Notes under the pieces: generated by a model
The model's input: only the letters and a program-made list of their open reading frames with translations
Told to the model about the DNA's origin: nothing
Database searches by the model: none
Shown: positions 54,597 to 63,856 of the stretch, one piece after another
Layout: each line of letters begins with the position of its first letter
Numbering within the stretch: position 1 is the first letter of the stretch
Assembly (NCBI RefSeq): GCF_006716905.1
Contig: NZ_VFPV01000003.1
Location: 62,001-126,000 of the forward strand
From: Acidovorax temperans
Lineage (GTDB): Bacteria; Pseudomonadota; Gammaproteobacteria; Burkholderiales; Burkholderiaceae_C
Direction: 5' to 3'
Length of the DNA: 64,000 bases
Made by a program: the position numbers and the translations under genes

Positions 54597-56420
54597 TTAT
54601 TTGCGCTGGGGCGGCACGTCGGTACAACTGCCGTGGGCAATTTCCGCCGCCATGCCAATGCTTTCGCCCAAGGTGGGATGTGGGTGGATGGTCTTGCCGA
54701 TGTCGACAGCGTCCGCACCCATCTCGATGGCCAGGGCGATCTCGCCGATCATGTCGCCCGCATGCGTGCCCACGATGCCGCCGCCCAGAATCTTGCCGTG
54801 GCCATGGGCTTCGGGCGAGTCGTCGAACAGCAGCTTGGTGTAGCCCTCGTCGCGGCCATTGGCGATGGCGCGGCCCGAGGCCGACCAGGGGAACAGGCCC
54901 TTCTTGACCTTGATGCCCTGGGCCTTGGCCTGGTCTTCGGTCAGGCCTACCCACGCCACTTCGGGGTCGGTGTAGGCCACCGATGGGATCACGCGGGCGT
55001 TGAACGCGGCGGCTGCCAGTTCCTTGTTGCCCTGCAGCTCACCCGCGATGACTTCGGCTGCCACATGCGCCTCGTGCACCGCCTTGTGCGCCAGCATGGG
55101 CTGGCCCACGATGTCGCCGATGGCGAAGATGTGCGGCACGTTGGTGCGCATCTGGATGTCGACGTTGATGAAGCCACGGTCTGTGACGGCCACGCCAGCC
55201 TTTTCGGCCGCGATCTTCTTGCCGTTGGGCGTGCGGCCCACGGCCTGCAGCACCAGGTCGTAGGTGCCTTCGCTCTTCGTGCCGTCCAGGCCCTCGAACT
55301 GCACCTGGATGCCTTCGGGCGTGGCCTGGGCGCCCACGGTCTTGGTCTTGAGCAGGATGTTGTCGAAGCGGTGCTTGTTCATCTTCTCCCAGACCTTGAC
55401 GAGGTCGCGGTCCGCGCCCTGCATCAGGCCGTCCATCATCTCGACCACGTCCAGGCGGGCGCCCAGCGTGCTGTACACCGTGCCCATTTCCAGGCCGATG
55501 ATGCCGCCGCCGACGATGAGCATCTTTTGGGGCACGCCCTGCAGCGCCAGTGCGCCGGTGGAGTCCACCACGCGCGGATCGTCGGGCATGAAGGGCAGGC
55601 GCACGGCCTGGCTGCCCGCAGCGATGATGGCGCGCTTGAACGCCACCACCTTCTTGGTGCCCGTCTTGTCCTGGCTGGTGCCGGTGGTTTCTTCCACTTC
55701 GAGGTGGTTGGCACCCACAAAGTGACCATAGCCGCGCACCACGGTCACCTTGCGCATCTTGGCCATGGCGGCCAGGCCGCCGGTGAGCTTGCCAATGACC
55801 TTTTCCTTGTGGCCGCGCAGCTTGTCCACGTTTACGGTGGGCGCGCCGAAGTCCACACCCAGGTCGGCCATGTGCGACACTTCGTCCATCACGGCGGCCA
55901 CATGCAGCAGCGCCTTCGAGGGAATGCAGCCGACATTCAGGCACACGCCGCCCAGCTGGGCATAGCGCTCGACCAGCACGACCTTGAGGCCCAGGTCGGC
56001 AGCGCGGAAAGCGGCGCTGTAGCCGCCGGGGCCACCGCCAAGCACAAGCACGTCGCACTCCAGGTCGGCGCTACCGGCAAAGCTCTTAGCTTCTGTTTTG
56101 ATAGCTGCTTGCGCTTGCGCTGCGGGCGCTGGAGCTGGTTTTTGCTCCAAAACTGCGGGTGCAGCAGCGGGCGCTGCGGCCTGCGCCGTCTCCAGCGTGA
56201 GCAGCACGCTGCCTTCTGCGATCTTGTCGCCGAGCTTCACCTTGAGCTCCTTGACCACGCCCGCGTGGCTGGACGGAATCTCCATGGAGGCCTTGTCGGA
56301 CTCCACGGTGACCAGGCTTTGCTAGGCCTTGATGGTGTCGCCGGGTTGAACCAGCACTTCGATGACGCCCACTTCGGCGAAGTCGCCAATGTCGGGCACC
56401 TTGATTTGAATCGTTGCCAT
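54597..56420 (-). pseudogene. lpdA: Dihydrolipoyl dehydrogenase with lipoyl domain, in-frame TAG at codon 33
   Basis: The E3 subunit of pyruvate dehydrogenase with a fused N-terminal lipoyl domain. From ATG 56420: MATIQIKVPDIGDFAEVGVI, then PGDTIKA and TAG at 56322-56324, then [16 protein letters not shown] in the same frame, where relatives have Glu at the stop position. The lipoyl Lys is in ESDKASM, after the stop. The rest is intact: FAD loop [17 protein letters not shown], redox pair [16 protein letters not shown] loop and the active His in [10 protein letters not shown]. An internal start (MEIPSSHAG) could give a dehydrogenase without most of the lipoyl domain. The linker holds palindrome copy 14. 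A second copy begins at the window edge. Confidence 0.88.
56086..56153. repeat. Dispersed palindrome, copy 14, inside the lpdA linker
   Basis: TTAGCTTCTGTTTTGATAGC then TGCTTGCGCTTGCGCTGCGG. It is in frame and codes the Ala/Pro linker between the lipoyl and FAD domains ([15 protein letters not shown]). Confidence 0.6.
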
Positions 56421-56433
56421 GGTGCGGTTCCCT

Positions 56434-57009
56434 TTACAGCAGGATACGGCGATAGTCCGCCAGCACCAGACCGAGGTAGGCGTTGAAGCGCGCGGCCAGG
56501 GCGCCATCGATCACGCGGTGATCGTAGCTCAGCGAGAGCGGCAACATCAGGCGCGGAACGAACTGCTGGCCGTCCCACACGGGCTTCATCGCACTCTTCG
56601 AGAGGCCCAGGATGGCCACTTCGGGAGCGTTGATGATGGGCGTGAAGTGCGTGCCGCCAATGCCGCCGAGCGAGCTGATGGACATGCAGCCGCCCTGCAT
56701 GTCGGCGCTGCCCAGCTTGCCGTCGCGCGCCTTCTTGGCCAGTTCGCCCATTTCCTGGCTGATCTGGAAGATGCCTTTCTTGTCTGCGTCCTTCAGCACG
56801 GGAACCACCAGGCCATTGGGCGTATCCGCCGCAAAGCCGATATGGAAGTACTGCTTGTACACCAGGCTGTCGCCGTCCAGGCTGCTATTGAAGTCGGGGA
56901 ACTTCTTGAGCGCGGCCACGCAGGCCTTGATGAGGAACGCGAGCATGGTGACCTTGATGCCACTCTTCTCGTTTTCCTTGTTGAGCTGGTCACAGCAGCG
57001 CTTTGGCAT
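56434..57009 (-). pseudogene. aceF: Dihydrolipoamide acetyltransferase (E2), 5'-truncated
   Basis: About 185 codons of the catalytic domain of pyruvate dehydrogenase E2: [60 protein letters not shown] and the active-site block [16 protein letters not shown] near the end. The lipoyl domains, the subunit-binding domain and the start of the catalytic domain are missing. The homology breaks just before LNKENE, where sequence of a 2-hydroxyacid dehydrogenase from the other strand begins. It lies 13 bp upstream of the lpdA copy, as in a normal aceEF-lpdA operon, so this is the remnant of a duplicated operon. Confidence 0.9.
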
Positions 57010-57010
57010 T

Positions 57011-57520
57011 CACCACCGTGTGTATGGGAAGCGTCTAGGCATCCTGGGAATGGGACGCATAGGCCATGCGGTGGCGCGTCGGGGCACAGCCTTCGACATG
57101 CAGGTGAGCTATCACAAGCGCAAGCCTGTGGAAGGTTCACCGTATCTCTATACAGAATCTGTGCATGGGTTGGCCCAGTGGGCCGATTTTCTCATTGTGA
57201 CCGTGGCAGGTGGCGAGCAGACGCGTCACTTGATCGATGCGAACGTACTGGATGCGCTCGGCCCGACTGCCTTTCTCATCAATGTGGCGCGTGGCAGCGT
57301 GGTCGATGAACGAGCACTCGTACATGCATTGCAGGACGGGCGAATCGCTGGCGCCGGGCTCGATGTGTACGAGGACGATCCACGCCCATACCCGGGTCTT
57401 GAAGCGATGGACAACGTTGTACTGGCTCCTCACATCGGCAGCGGCACGCACGCGACGCGGCATGCAATGGCGGATTGGGTCCTCGAAAACATCCGTACTT
57501 GGCCACCGGTCGTCCGATAG
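57011..57520 (+). pseudogene. D-isomer 2-hydroxyacid dehydrogenase, 5'-truncated
   Basis: 169 codons from the NAD-binding domain onward: VYGKRLGILGMGRIGHAVAR (Rossmann GxGxxG), FLIVTVAGGEQTRHLIDANV, the substrate Arg in LINVARGSVVDERALV, Glu in AGLDVYEDDPRP and His in VLAPHIGSGTHATR. This is the glyoxylate/hydroxypyruvate reductase type. The first 130 or so residues are absent; upstream is the broken aceF in opposite orientation. No start codon fits. It is a fragment left by a rearrangement. Confidence 0.85.
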
Positions 57521-57863
57521 AGGAAGTCCCATGGTCAGTTGCACATTGGTCAGGCAAGTAGCACTCCGTGAGCTTGGCGCAGCTAGATACTTCGCAAGAT
57601 GGCAATCGCATCGCGATCACGGTACAAGTCAGCACCATCAAGTCAGTCGGGCAGGAGATGGTCCACTTAGGAATGCGGTCCAAGCTAGCCCATGAACTGA
57701 TTTTCATTTTCCCGCTAACCTGAAAGCCGACCACTGCTACGCCTCGCTGCATGCGCAGACCTATGGCGAAGCGGTCGATGCCGCAACGCTGATCCCGCAC
57801 GTGCCGGATGCGCTCAAGTCTTCCATTATTGGCATCTGTTACAAGCTATGGCGCGCTCTGTTG
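57521..57863. other. Scar region with unidentified fragments
   Basis: On the plus strand 57706-57830 reads protein-like (FPANLKADHCYASLHAQTYG, then EAVDAATLIPHVPDALKSS) but has no start and no family I recognise. The rest is not coding in any frame. Confidence 0.35.
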
Positions 57864-58043
57864 CTAGCCATGATCGCGGCGTGCCATTGTCCGTTTGAGT
57901 GCGGTTTTCAAGTGCCGTTGCATTGCCGCTTGAGCCTGAATGGGATCGCGAGCTTCGATCGCTTCGAGAATCTCTCGGTGCTCATTGAGTGCGACAAACC
58001 ATGTGTCCACTGGGTCGTACAGACCAAGCAGCTTTGATGGCAT
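57864..58043 (-). pseudogene. GntR/FCD regulator, C-terminal fragment
   Basis: The last 59 codons match the end of an FCD domain: FVALNEHREILEAIEARDPI, then QAQAAMQRHLKTALKR. The DNA-binding domain and most of the effector domain are missing. Upstream codons belong to an unrelated small frame (58043-58207), so this is another fragment of a rearranged locus. It may have regulated the broken 2-hydroxyacid dehydrogenase. Confidence 0.75.
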
Positions 58044-58207
58044 AGGGCTTTGTCGTTCGTCGGCACTCGGCAAGTGACCTCAAACGGCACCCGATAGGCT
58101 TCAAACCATTGAGCGACGGCCTTCCAGGTGAGCTCGCCGCGCTCCAGCAACTGCAAGGCCCGGTCAATCATGCGACGCATCTCGTGTCGATAACGCTGCT
58201 CTGTCAT
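57908..58207 (-). CDS. Small hypothetical protein or chimeric frame
   Basis: The frame of 99 codons begins MTEQRYRHEMRRMIDRALQL, then LERGELTWKAVAQWFEAYRV. The first 45 residues look like real helical protein. The rest lies across the gntR fragment in another frame and is probably out-of-frame read-through. I do not recognise the family. It is likely a 3'-truncated gene. Confidence 0.4.
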   Translation of the reverse strand: MTEQRYRHEMRRMIDRALQLLERGELTWKAVAQWFEAYRVPFEVTCRVPTNDKALCHQSCLVCTTQWTHGLSHSMSTERFSKRSKLAIPFRLKRQCNGT

Positions 58208-58428
58208 GTTGCACCCCGTTTGATTTAATTTGTAGACCAATATAACCAGTCTCAAGCAGTCACAAAAGCCTTGAGCGCTGTGATGGCATCGGCCAGTGCG
58301 CGCGCGAGCCCAACTTGCGCCACGTCAAACGAGATCGAAGATCAGGTGCGTACGTGTGTGAATAGGAATTCCTCGCATTATAATTTGCATCCTTGCTCAA
58401 AAGAGCCGCTTCAATTTTCACCACAAGG
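58208..58428 (+). promoter_or_regulatory. Promoter of the TonB receptor with a possible Fur site
   Basis: A TATAAT box at 58379-58384 follows AATAGGAATTCCTCGCATTA, an AT-rich partly palindromic stretch (AGGAATTCCT) that could bind Fur. No good -35 box is seen, as often with regulated promoters. Assignment to Fur is inferred from the receptor type. Confidence 0.45.
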
Positions 58429-60537
58429 ATGCACATGCGTTGTTTGACTCCGTACAAAGCCTGCCGGGTCGAGGCCCCCAGGAAGACAGAACTCTGTTTG
58501 CTGGTGGCTGCCGCCCTGGGCTTCTCGCCTCAGCTTCATGCGCGTGAAGTCGAGTTACCGACCATTGCCGTGGTGGGCGAAGGCGAACGCGCCATGGCCA
58601 AGCAACCCGGCTCGGTCAGCCGCCTGAGCAAGCAGGACCTTGAGCTCGCACAACCGGCCTCGACGCAGGACGCCCTGAAAGCCGTACCCGGCATCGTGGT
58701 GCGCGACGAAGACGGCTATGGTTTCATCCCCAACATTGGCATGCGCGGGCTCAATCCCAACCGCAGTCAGAAACTGCTGGTCCTGGAAGATGGCGTGCCG
58801 GTGGCGCCTGGCCTGTTCCTGGCCAACGAGTCCTACTACAGCCCTCGCATCGAACGCATGGAGAGCATCGAGGTGCTGAAAGGCGCCGCAGGCTTGCGCT
58901 ACGGTCCGACGACCATCGGCGGCGTCATCAACTACAAGACCAAGAAGCCTGAGGAAGGCGTCAAGGTCACGGGCAAGGCGGGCACGCACGGCTATCGCTT
59001 GCTGGGTCTTGATGCCGGCGGGGTCACTTCCTCCGGTGACGCTGTGGGCGGCATCAGCCTCGTCACCGCCGAGGGCGACGGCTTGCGCAACAACGGCTTC
59101 AAGATGAACGATGTGGTGCTCAAAGGCGGCATGGCCTTGGGAGACCGACAGTGGCTCAGCGCCAAGCTGTCCTACTACGACAACGACATCAACACCTCTT
59201 ACGTGGGACTGCGCCCCAGCGAGTACCGCAACGACCCCAGCAAGAACCCCGCCCCGGATGACTATTTCCTGACGAACCGCACCTCGTTTGACCTGAACCA
59301 CGAGTGGGACATCCGCCCCGACGTCAAGCTGCAAACCGTTGCCTACTGGAGCCAGCTGGAGCGGGATTACTGGCGCCGGGAGGTGGCGGCACGCACGGCA
59401 GAGGGCACGACCTTCAAGCCTTGTGGCGGCTCGGTCAACTGCATGGTGGGCCGCAACCGCAGCTTTGAGATGATGGGCGCCGATAGCCGCTTGTTTGTCA
59501 ACTTTGACGGTTTCGGCATCCGCAACGAGGCCGAGCTGGGCGTGCGCCTGCACCGTGACAAGCTGAGCAACCAGACCGTCAGCTCGAAGACCGATCCGAA
59601 TGCACGCACGGGCACGCTCACCGGCGACGACTCCCAGGAAGCCGACAGCGTCGCCTTCTATGGCCAAAATCGGTTCCTGCTGACGGAGACCGTGGCGACC
59701 ACCTTGGGTCTGCGCATCGAGTCGTATGACCAAAAGCGCCGCAATGAACTGACCCAGGCGTCGGGCCAGTCCAGCAACACCGAGGTGATGCCGGGCCTGG
59801 GCGTTACGTGGCAGCTGAGCCCCCAGGCGCAGCTGTTTGCCGGGGCGTACAAGGCCTTCTCGCCCGCCATGGTGGCCACCGCCATCAGCTCGTCCGGCCA
59901 GAACCAGGAGCTCGACGCCGAGCGGTCCAACAATGTGGAGGTGGGCATCCGCGGTACGGTCAATCGCTGGCAATACGAGGCCACGGCCTTCCAGATGGAC
60001 TTCTCCAACCAGATCGTGCCGCAGTCTGAATCGGGCGGTGTAGGGGCGACCGTTACCAATGCGGGCAAGACCCTGAATCGCGGCGTCGAGACTGCAGTCG
60101 GATTCGACTTCGGTCAGGGATGGCGCCTGAACGCCAACGCCACGTATGTGCCGACGGCCCGCTACAACAGCCAGAAGGTCGTCAGCGGCGTTGACCGGCA
60201 AGGCAATCGCTTGCCCTATGCGCCCGAACTGGTGGCAAACCTGGGCGTCAGCTACCGCCAGGGTGCCTTCCAAGGCAGTGTGTTTGCCCATCACACGTCC
60301 CAGCAGTATGTGGACCCTGAGAACACGCGCACTGAAAGCGTGGATGGTCGTCGTGGCCTGATTCCGGCTTTCACCACGTTCAACCTGAGTGCGAACTACA
60401 CACTGTCCAAGCAGGTCAAGTTCTTCGGCACCGTGCGGAACCTCTTCGACAAGAAGTACATCGCCAGCCGGAATCCGGACGGCATCTTTCCGGGTGCAGA
60501 ACGCCATGTCGAAGTCGGGATGAGCTACAAGTTCTGA
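58429..60537 (+). CDS. TonB-dependent receptor (FecA-like, probable ferric siderophore)
   Basis: This outer-membrane receptor has 702 residues from ATG 58429, or 700 from the next ATG. A signal peptide (ELCLLVAAALGFSPQLHA) is followed by a TonB-box-like ELPTIAVVGE, the plug domain (DALKAVPGIVVRDEDGYG, RIERMESIEVLKGAAGLRYG, TIGGVINYKTK) and a 22-strand barrel ending in GMSYKF, with Phe at the terminus as required for assembly. The plug resembles FecA and related ferric-citrate or siderophore receptors. It appears intact in the middle of an otherwise broken region. No FecI/FecR sigma pair is visible, and the N-terminal signalling domain of FecA is absent, so Fur control is likelier. Confidence 0.93.
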   Translation: MHMRCLTPYKACRVEAPRKTELCLLVAAALGFSPQLHAREVELPTIAVVGEGERAMAKQPGSVSRLSKQDLELAQPASTQDALKAVPGIVVRDEDGYGFIPNIGMRGLNPNRSQKLLVLEDGVPVAPGLFLANESYYSPRIERMESIEVLKGAAGLRYGPTTIGGVINYKTKKPEEGVKVTGKAGTHGYRLLGLDAGGVTSSGDAVGGISLVTAEGDGLRNNGFKMNDVVLKGGMALGDRQWLSAKLSYYDNDINTSYVGLRPSEYRNDPSKNPAPDDYFLTNRTSFDLNHEWDIRPDVKLQTVAYWSQLERDYWRREVAARTAEGTTFKPCGGSVNCMVGRNRSFEMMGADSRLFVNFDGFGIRNEAELGVRLHRDKLSNQTVSSKTDPNARTGTLTGDDSQEADSVAFYGQNRFLLTETVATTLGLRIESYDQKRRNELTQASGQSSNTEVMPGLGVTWQLSPQAQLFAGAYKAFSPAMVATAISSSGQNQELDAERSNNVEVGIRGTVNRWQYEATAFQMDFSNQIVPQSESGGVGATVTNAGKTLNRGVETAVGFDFGQGWRLNANATYVPTARYNSQKVVSGVDRQGNRLPYAPELVANLGVSYRQGAFQGSVFAHHTSQQYVDPENTRTESVDGRRGLIPAFTTFNLSANYTLSKQVKFFGTVRNLFDKKYIASRNPDGIFPGAERHVEVGMSYKF

Positions 60538-60648
60538 GCTCTCGCCTCGGATCGCGCCGGCAACATCGCCACCGATCGGCAGTGCTGGCGCGTGAGGGAT
60601 ACTCCAGCATCCTGGTCGCATGACCAGATCACCTTATCGGAGCCCCCC

Positions 60649-60960
60649 ATGACCAAACACCGCAGCCGCCGCCAACGCAAGAAACTGCACGTCGGCGAAT
60701 TTCAAGAATTCGGCTTTGCCTTCAAGACCCAGCTGAAAGAAGGCGCCCGCGAGGAGCTGTTCGTGGACGCCTTGCTGGAAGAAGTGATCGAGCCCAAAGG
60801 CCTGGAATTTGGCGGCTGGGCCCATGGCGGCTTCATCACCAAGTCCGAACGCGGCAGCGTGTCGGCGCAAGAACGTGCCGCCCTGATCGACTGGACGGAT
60901 AGGCGTTTTAACCGCATGAGGCCAAGTATCGCACCGCGGAAGCGCCATCAAGCCGGCTGA
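60649..60960 (+). CDS. YggL-family (DUF469) protein with atypical C-terminus
   Basis: This 103-residue protein begins MTKHRSRRQRKKLHVGEFQE, typical of YggL, a 50S-ribosome-associated protein. ELFVDALLEEVIEPKGLEFG and GSVSAQERAALIDW follow the family. After IDW the sequence (TDRRFNRMRPSIAPRKRHQA) does not resemble the usual ending, so the last 20 or so residues were probably replaced by a rearrangement. The next element, 130 bp on, is an IS91 transposase. It follows the TonB receptor by 111 bp. Confidence 0.75.
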   Translation: MTKHRSRRQRKKLHVGEFQEFGFAFKTQLKEGAREELFVDALLEEVIEPKGLEFGGWAHGGFITKSERGSVSAQERAALIDWTDRRFNRMRPSIAPRKRHQAG

Positions 60961-61092
60961 GACACTCGATTTTCCCGCCCAGGTGTCAGGTTCACCACCA
61001 GGGTTTGGCGTTCAGGAGAGTGATTTGCGGCGCTCGGCGTGTACCGGGCGCAGAGCCAGTTCGCGGCAAGTCAAAATCGCCGCTTTGTTCAT

Positions 61093-62652
61093 TCACCAAC
61101 TGATGCGCTGATCGACCTCAAAGTCCGGTGCCGGTTGCGCCGCTAGGTCCCAGTCTGCTGGCTCGGTTTGCGCCCCGTCATCCATCTGCGCATCACTACA
61201 GTCATCCCACAGCGGTGGCCCGCGCGCCGGGGAGATGCGGGGTGGCTCTGAATCTGCCCCGATGTGGTCCAGGATGTGCCGGATGTCAGCGCTGTGCGTA
61301 ATGAACGCGATGATGCGCATATGCCCGCCACACAGCGGACACAAGAGGGGGAACACCTCGTAGATGCGGGCGATCAGCACCGCCCACAGGTAGTGCGCTG
61401 CACGCTTGGGCAGCACCGGCTCGCTCTGGGATGGCAGCGCGCTGCTCATCGGTACCACACCAGGCGCGCACTCCCCCGTGCTGATCGACGCGCCCAGCAC
61501 GGGAGCGGCTTGCGCCGGTGTCGCCAGCGCCGTCACCGCAGCCCTGAGCGGCGAGTTGGGTGCCAACACGCCAAAATAGCGGTGCCGGTGGGTGCGTGGC
61601 GGGGGAACCAGCGCGGCAATGCGGTCGATCAGCTCCAGCGGTGTGAGGTGCAGCTCATCAACCTTGGCACCGCGCTTGTCGCTGGTGGGTTCGCTGCGCT
61701 GCTTGCCGCAGCGGTACACCAGTTTGCTTCCCTCTTTGCGCAGCCTGTCCATCGCAAAGGGTGGGCGGGCGCAATAGCGCAAGAGCCGCTCAAGGCCTGG
61801 ACGGTCGTGGGATTCAATGCACACCCCGGCATCCACCGAGAAACCGCTGTGTTTGTACCCCAGCATCTCTTTTGCCTCGAAGTTCTCCAGCAGCCCACGG
61901 CCCACAAAGGCGCGCAGGATACGTTTTTGCAGTGTGGTCTGCACTTGTGCCACGGGTGTCGCATCGATGCCGGTGGCAGGGTGGAATACGACACCTGACG
62001 CAGAGACTTGCATTGCGGCATCAGCGCTGCCCTCGCCTGCCACCTCCTCAAACACCCCGTCCACCACACAGACGTGGAAGTGGACGTGTTCGTTCAGGCT
62101 GGAGCCGAACCTGTGGATGAAGGCCACTGCGCCGATGTGCAGGCTTTCCTTGTCTGCATTGGCCGCGCCAATGCAGTGCGCCTGCAGGCTTTGCGCAATC
62201 ACCCGCAGGAAGATGCGCAGCACCATATTGAGCACTGGCCCGTCGCGTTGCATGAACTACCGCAACCTCTTGGGCACGGAGAGCACCCACTGGCGCACCG
62301 GCAGGCGGGGGAATACGTGATCGTTCAGGTGCGCTGCTGTCTCCACCATGCGCCGGGTGGTGCACGAGGGGCAGACTCCCCGGCCTTTGCAGGAGAAGGC
62401 TACAAAGTAGTCGTGCCCACAGTCGCCGCAGCGAGCGCGGGCAAAGCCATGGGCAAAGATGCCGCACTCAAGATACTTGGCAAACGCTTTGCGCACGAAG
62501 GGCTTGGGGGTGTGGTGGTCGCCCTGGCCGTCGAACTGACCCGCGCTGGCCAACTCTAGCCAGGTCTCGTAGTGCTCGGCTACCGTTTGGTAGAGCAGCG
62601 TGCGTTCGGGGTGGCGTGGGTTGTAGAGCTTGGGCTTGGAAGTGGCTGACAT
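61093..62652 (-). pseudogene. IS91-family transposase with an in-frame TAG
   Basis: The N-terminal part (131 codons from 62652) holds the zinc-binding region (RCGDCGHDYFVAFSCKGRG, VCPSC) and ends VLSVPKRLR, then TAG at 62257-62259. The next codons in the same frame are F-M-Q-R-D-G-P-V-L and continue to 61093 with the HUH motif NEHVHFHVCVVDGVFEE and a C-terminal Zn region (FPLLCPLCGGHMRIIAFI). Relatives read RLRYF here, so a Tyr codon became amber. Otherwise the 519-residue protein appears complete, with a catalytic Tyr region YCARPPFAMDRL. IS91 elements move by rolling circle. Element ends could not be placed. Confidence 0.88.
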
Positions 62653-62670
62653 GAATACTGTACAAATGCA

Positions 62671-63756
62671 AGGGGTATCTATTTAGCTCCAGCAGCCCCA
62701 TTGATACTGTGATTTCATCCAGCAATGGTATCCGATTGGCTCTCCCCGGTGTTCTTGCTCACGACATCCCCATACGTCACTGGCGGCGTAACCACCGCTT
62801 GCTGCAGCAAGCGGTAAAACAGCATCCCGCGTGAGCTGGATGTGCGCCGGTTGAAACGGAACACGAATTCATCGAGATAGGCGTCCAGGTGGTCTGGCTG
62901 TACAGAGCCATGATGTGTTCCCAGCGCCCAGCGCTGTACCAGTGAGGCGACCCGGTGCACTCCCGCCATGGAGACATGGGCAGGTACGCCTGAGCCGAGC
63001 ATGACGGTGCGCTGGTGGGTGTAACCCAGTTCTCCCAGAGCGCGGTATGCCGCCGAACCATCCGTGCGTACCTGGGCTCCAGGCTCGACCACCTCCTGCA
63101 CAAAGGGGATTACGTGGGTGGCGGCGTCTCGGTCAATGCGGCGTAACCGGATGCGCCCAAACCCCTTGGGCTCCACGATCTCCACCGCCATGACCATCAA
63201 CACTTTGGTGGTGCTGCTCTTGCGCCCTGCAGGGGTGGCGGGATTCTTGCGATCCGTGATGGACAGGTACGTTTCATCCACCTCCACAAGCCCCTTGAGC
63301 TTGTCCCGGCCCGGGCGGACCATGGCACGTCGAAATCGGTGCAGCATGGTCCAGGCGGTCTGGTAGCTCCCCAAACCCAATACGCGCTGCAGCCCCAGGG
63401 CGCTCACGCCTTGTTTCTGATTGGTCAGGTACCAAGCTGCAGCCAGCCAGACACGCAGCGGTGTGCGCGTCTTGTCAAAGATGGTTCCAGATGTCACTGT
63501 GCCTTGGTACTGGCATGAGCGGCACATCAGGCGGGTGCGGCTGGCGCGGTACACATCGCCAGCGTTGCCGCAACGCGGGCAGACGAAGCCTTGGGGCCAC
63601 CGAAGCTTCTCCAGGAACGCCTGGCAAGCCTCTTCGGTGGCAAACCAGTCAAGAAATTCGTTCCAGGTGCGGGGGTAGTCCCGTCCAGGAGTTGGCGTTA
63701 GCATCTGGGTTTCCATCCAGCTATTCTCACGTCACTGGAGCTAAATAGATACCCCT
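62671..63756 (-). mobile_element. IS1595-family insertion sequence
   Basis: About 1.09 kb with terminal repeats AGGGGTATCTATTTAGCTCC and its complement at 63737-63756, perfect over at least 20 bases. TACAAATGCA is present on both sides (62661-62670 and 63757-63766) as target duplication; family members usually give 8 bp, so the exact boundary may shift slightly. It is inserted within a small palindrome upstream of the IS91 transposase gene. Confidence 0.92.
62715..63716 (-). CDS. IS1595-family transposase
   Basis: This 333-residue transposase has an N-terminal zinc ribbon (FVCPRCGNAGDVYRASRTRL, MCRSCQYQGTVTSGTIFD) and a DDE-type ISXO2 domain (GLVEVDETYLSITDRKN, VRTDGSAAYRALGELGYTHQ, then VQRWALGTHHGSV). 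It appears complete and possibly active. The start METQMLTPTPG is 40 bp inside the element end. Confidence 0.93.
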   Translation of the reverse strand: METQMLTPTPGRDYPRTWNEFLDWFATEEACQAFLEKLRWPQGFVCPRCGNAGDVYRASRTRLMCRSCQYQGTVTSGTIFDKTRTPLRVWLAAAWYLTNQKQGVSALGLQRVLGLGSYQTAWTMLHRFRRAMVRPGRDKLKGLVEVDETYLSITDRKNPATPAGRKSSTTKVLMVMAVEIVEPKGFGRIRLRRIDRDAATHVIPFVQEVVEPGAQVRTDGSAAYRALGELGYTHQRTVMLGSGVPAHVSMAGVHRVASLVQRWALGTHHGSVQPDHLDAYLDEFVFRFNRRTSSSRGMLFYRLLQQAVVTPPVTYGDVVSKNTGESQSDTIAG

Positions 63757-63801
63757 TACAAATGCACAGTATTCTGCGGCGATTGTTTGGGTACGCAAAG
63801 C

Positions 63802-63835
63802 ACAAGGCCCGAACCGTCGCCAGTTCGGGCCTTGT
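63802..63835. terminator. Perfect 13-bp hairpin after the second lpdA
   Basis: ACAAGGCCCGAAC pairs with GTTCGGGCCTTGT around CGTCGCCA. It lies downstream of the lpdA copy that starts at the window edge. The U-run is weak (TGCTTTG). Confidence 0.7.
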
Positions 63836-63856
63836 CAGGGTAGCTTGGCTGCGGAC

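Noticed and set aside
54240-56486. Open frame of 748 codons opposite lpdA
   Set aside because: His/Val/Ala-rich shadow of a recognised gene on the other strand.
58555-60621. Open frame of 688 codons opposite the TonB receptor
   Set aside because: The receptor is unmistakable; the antisense frame has no family features.
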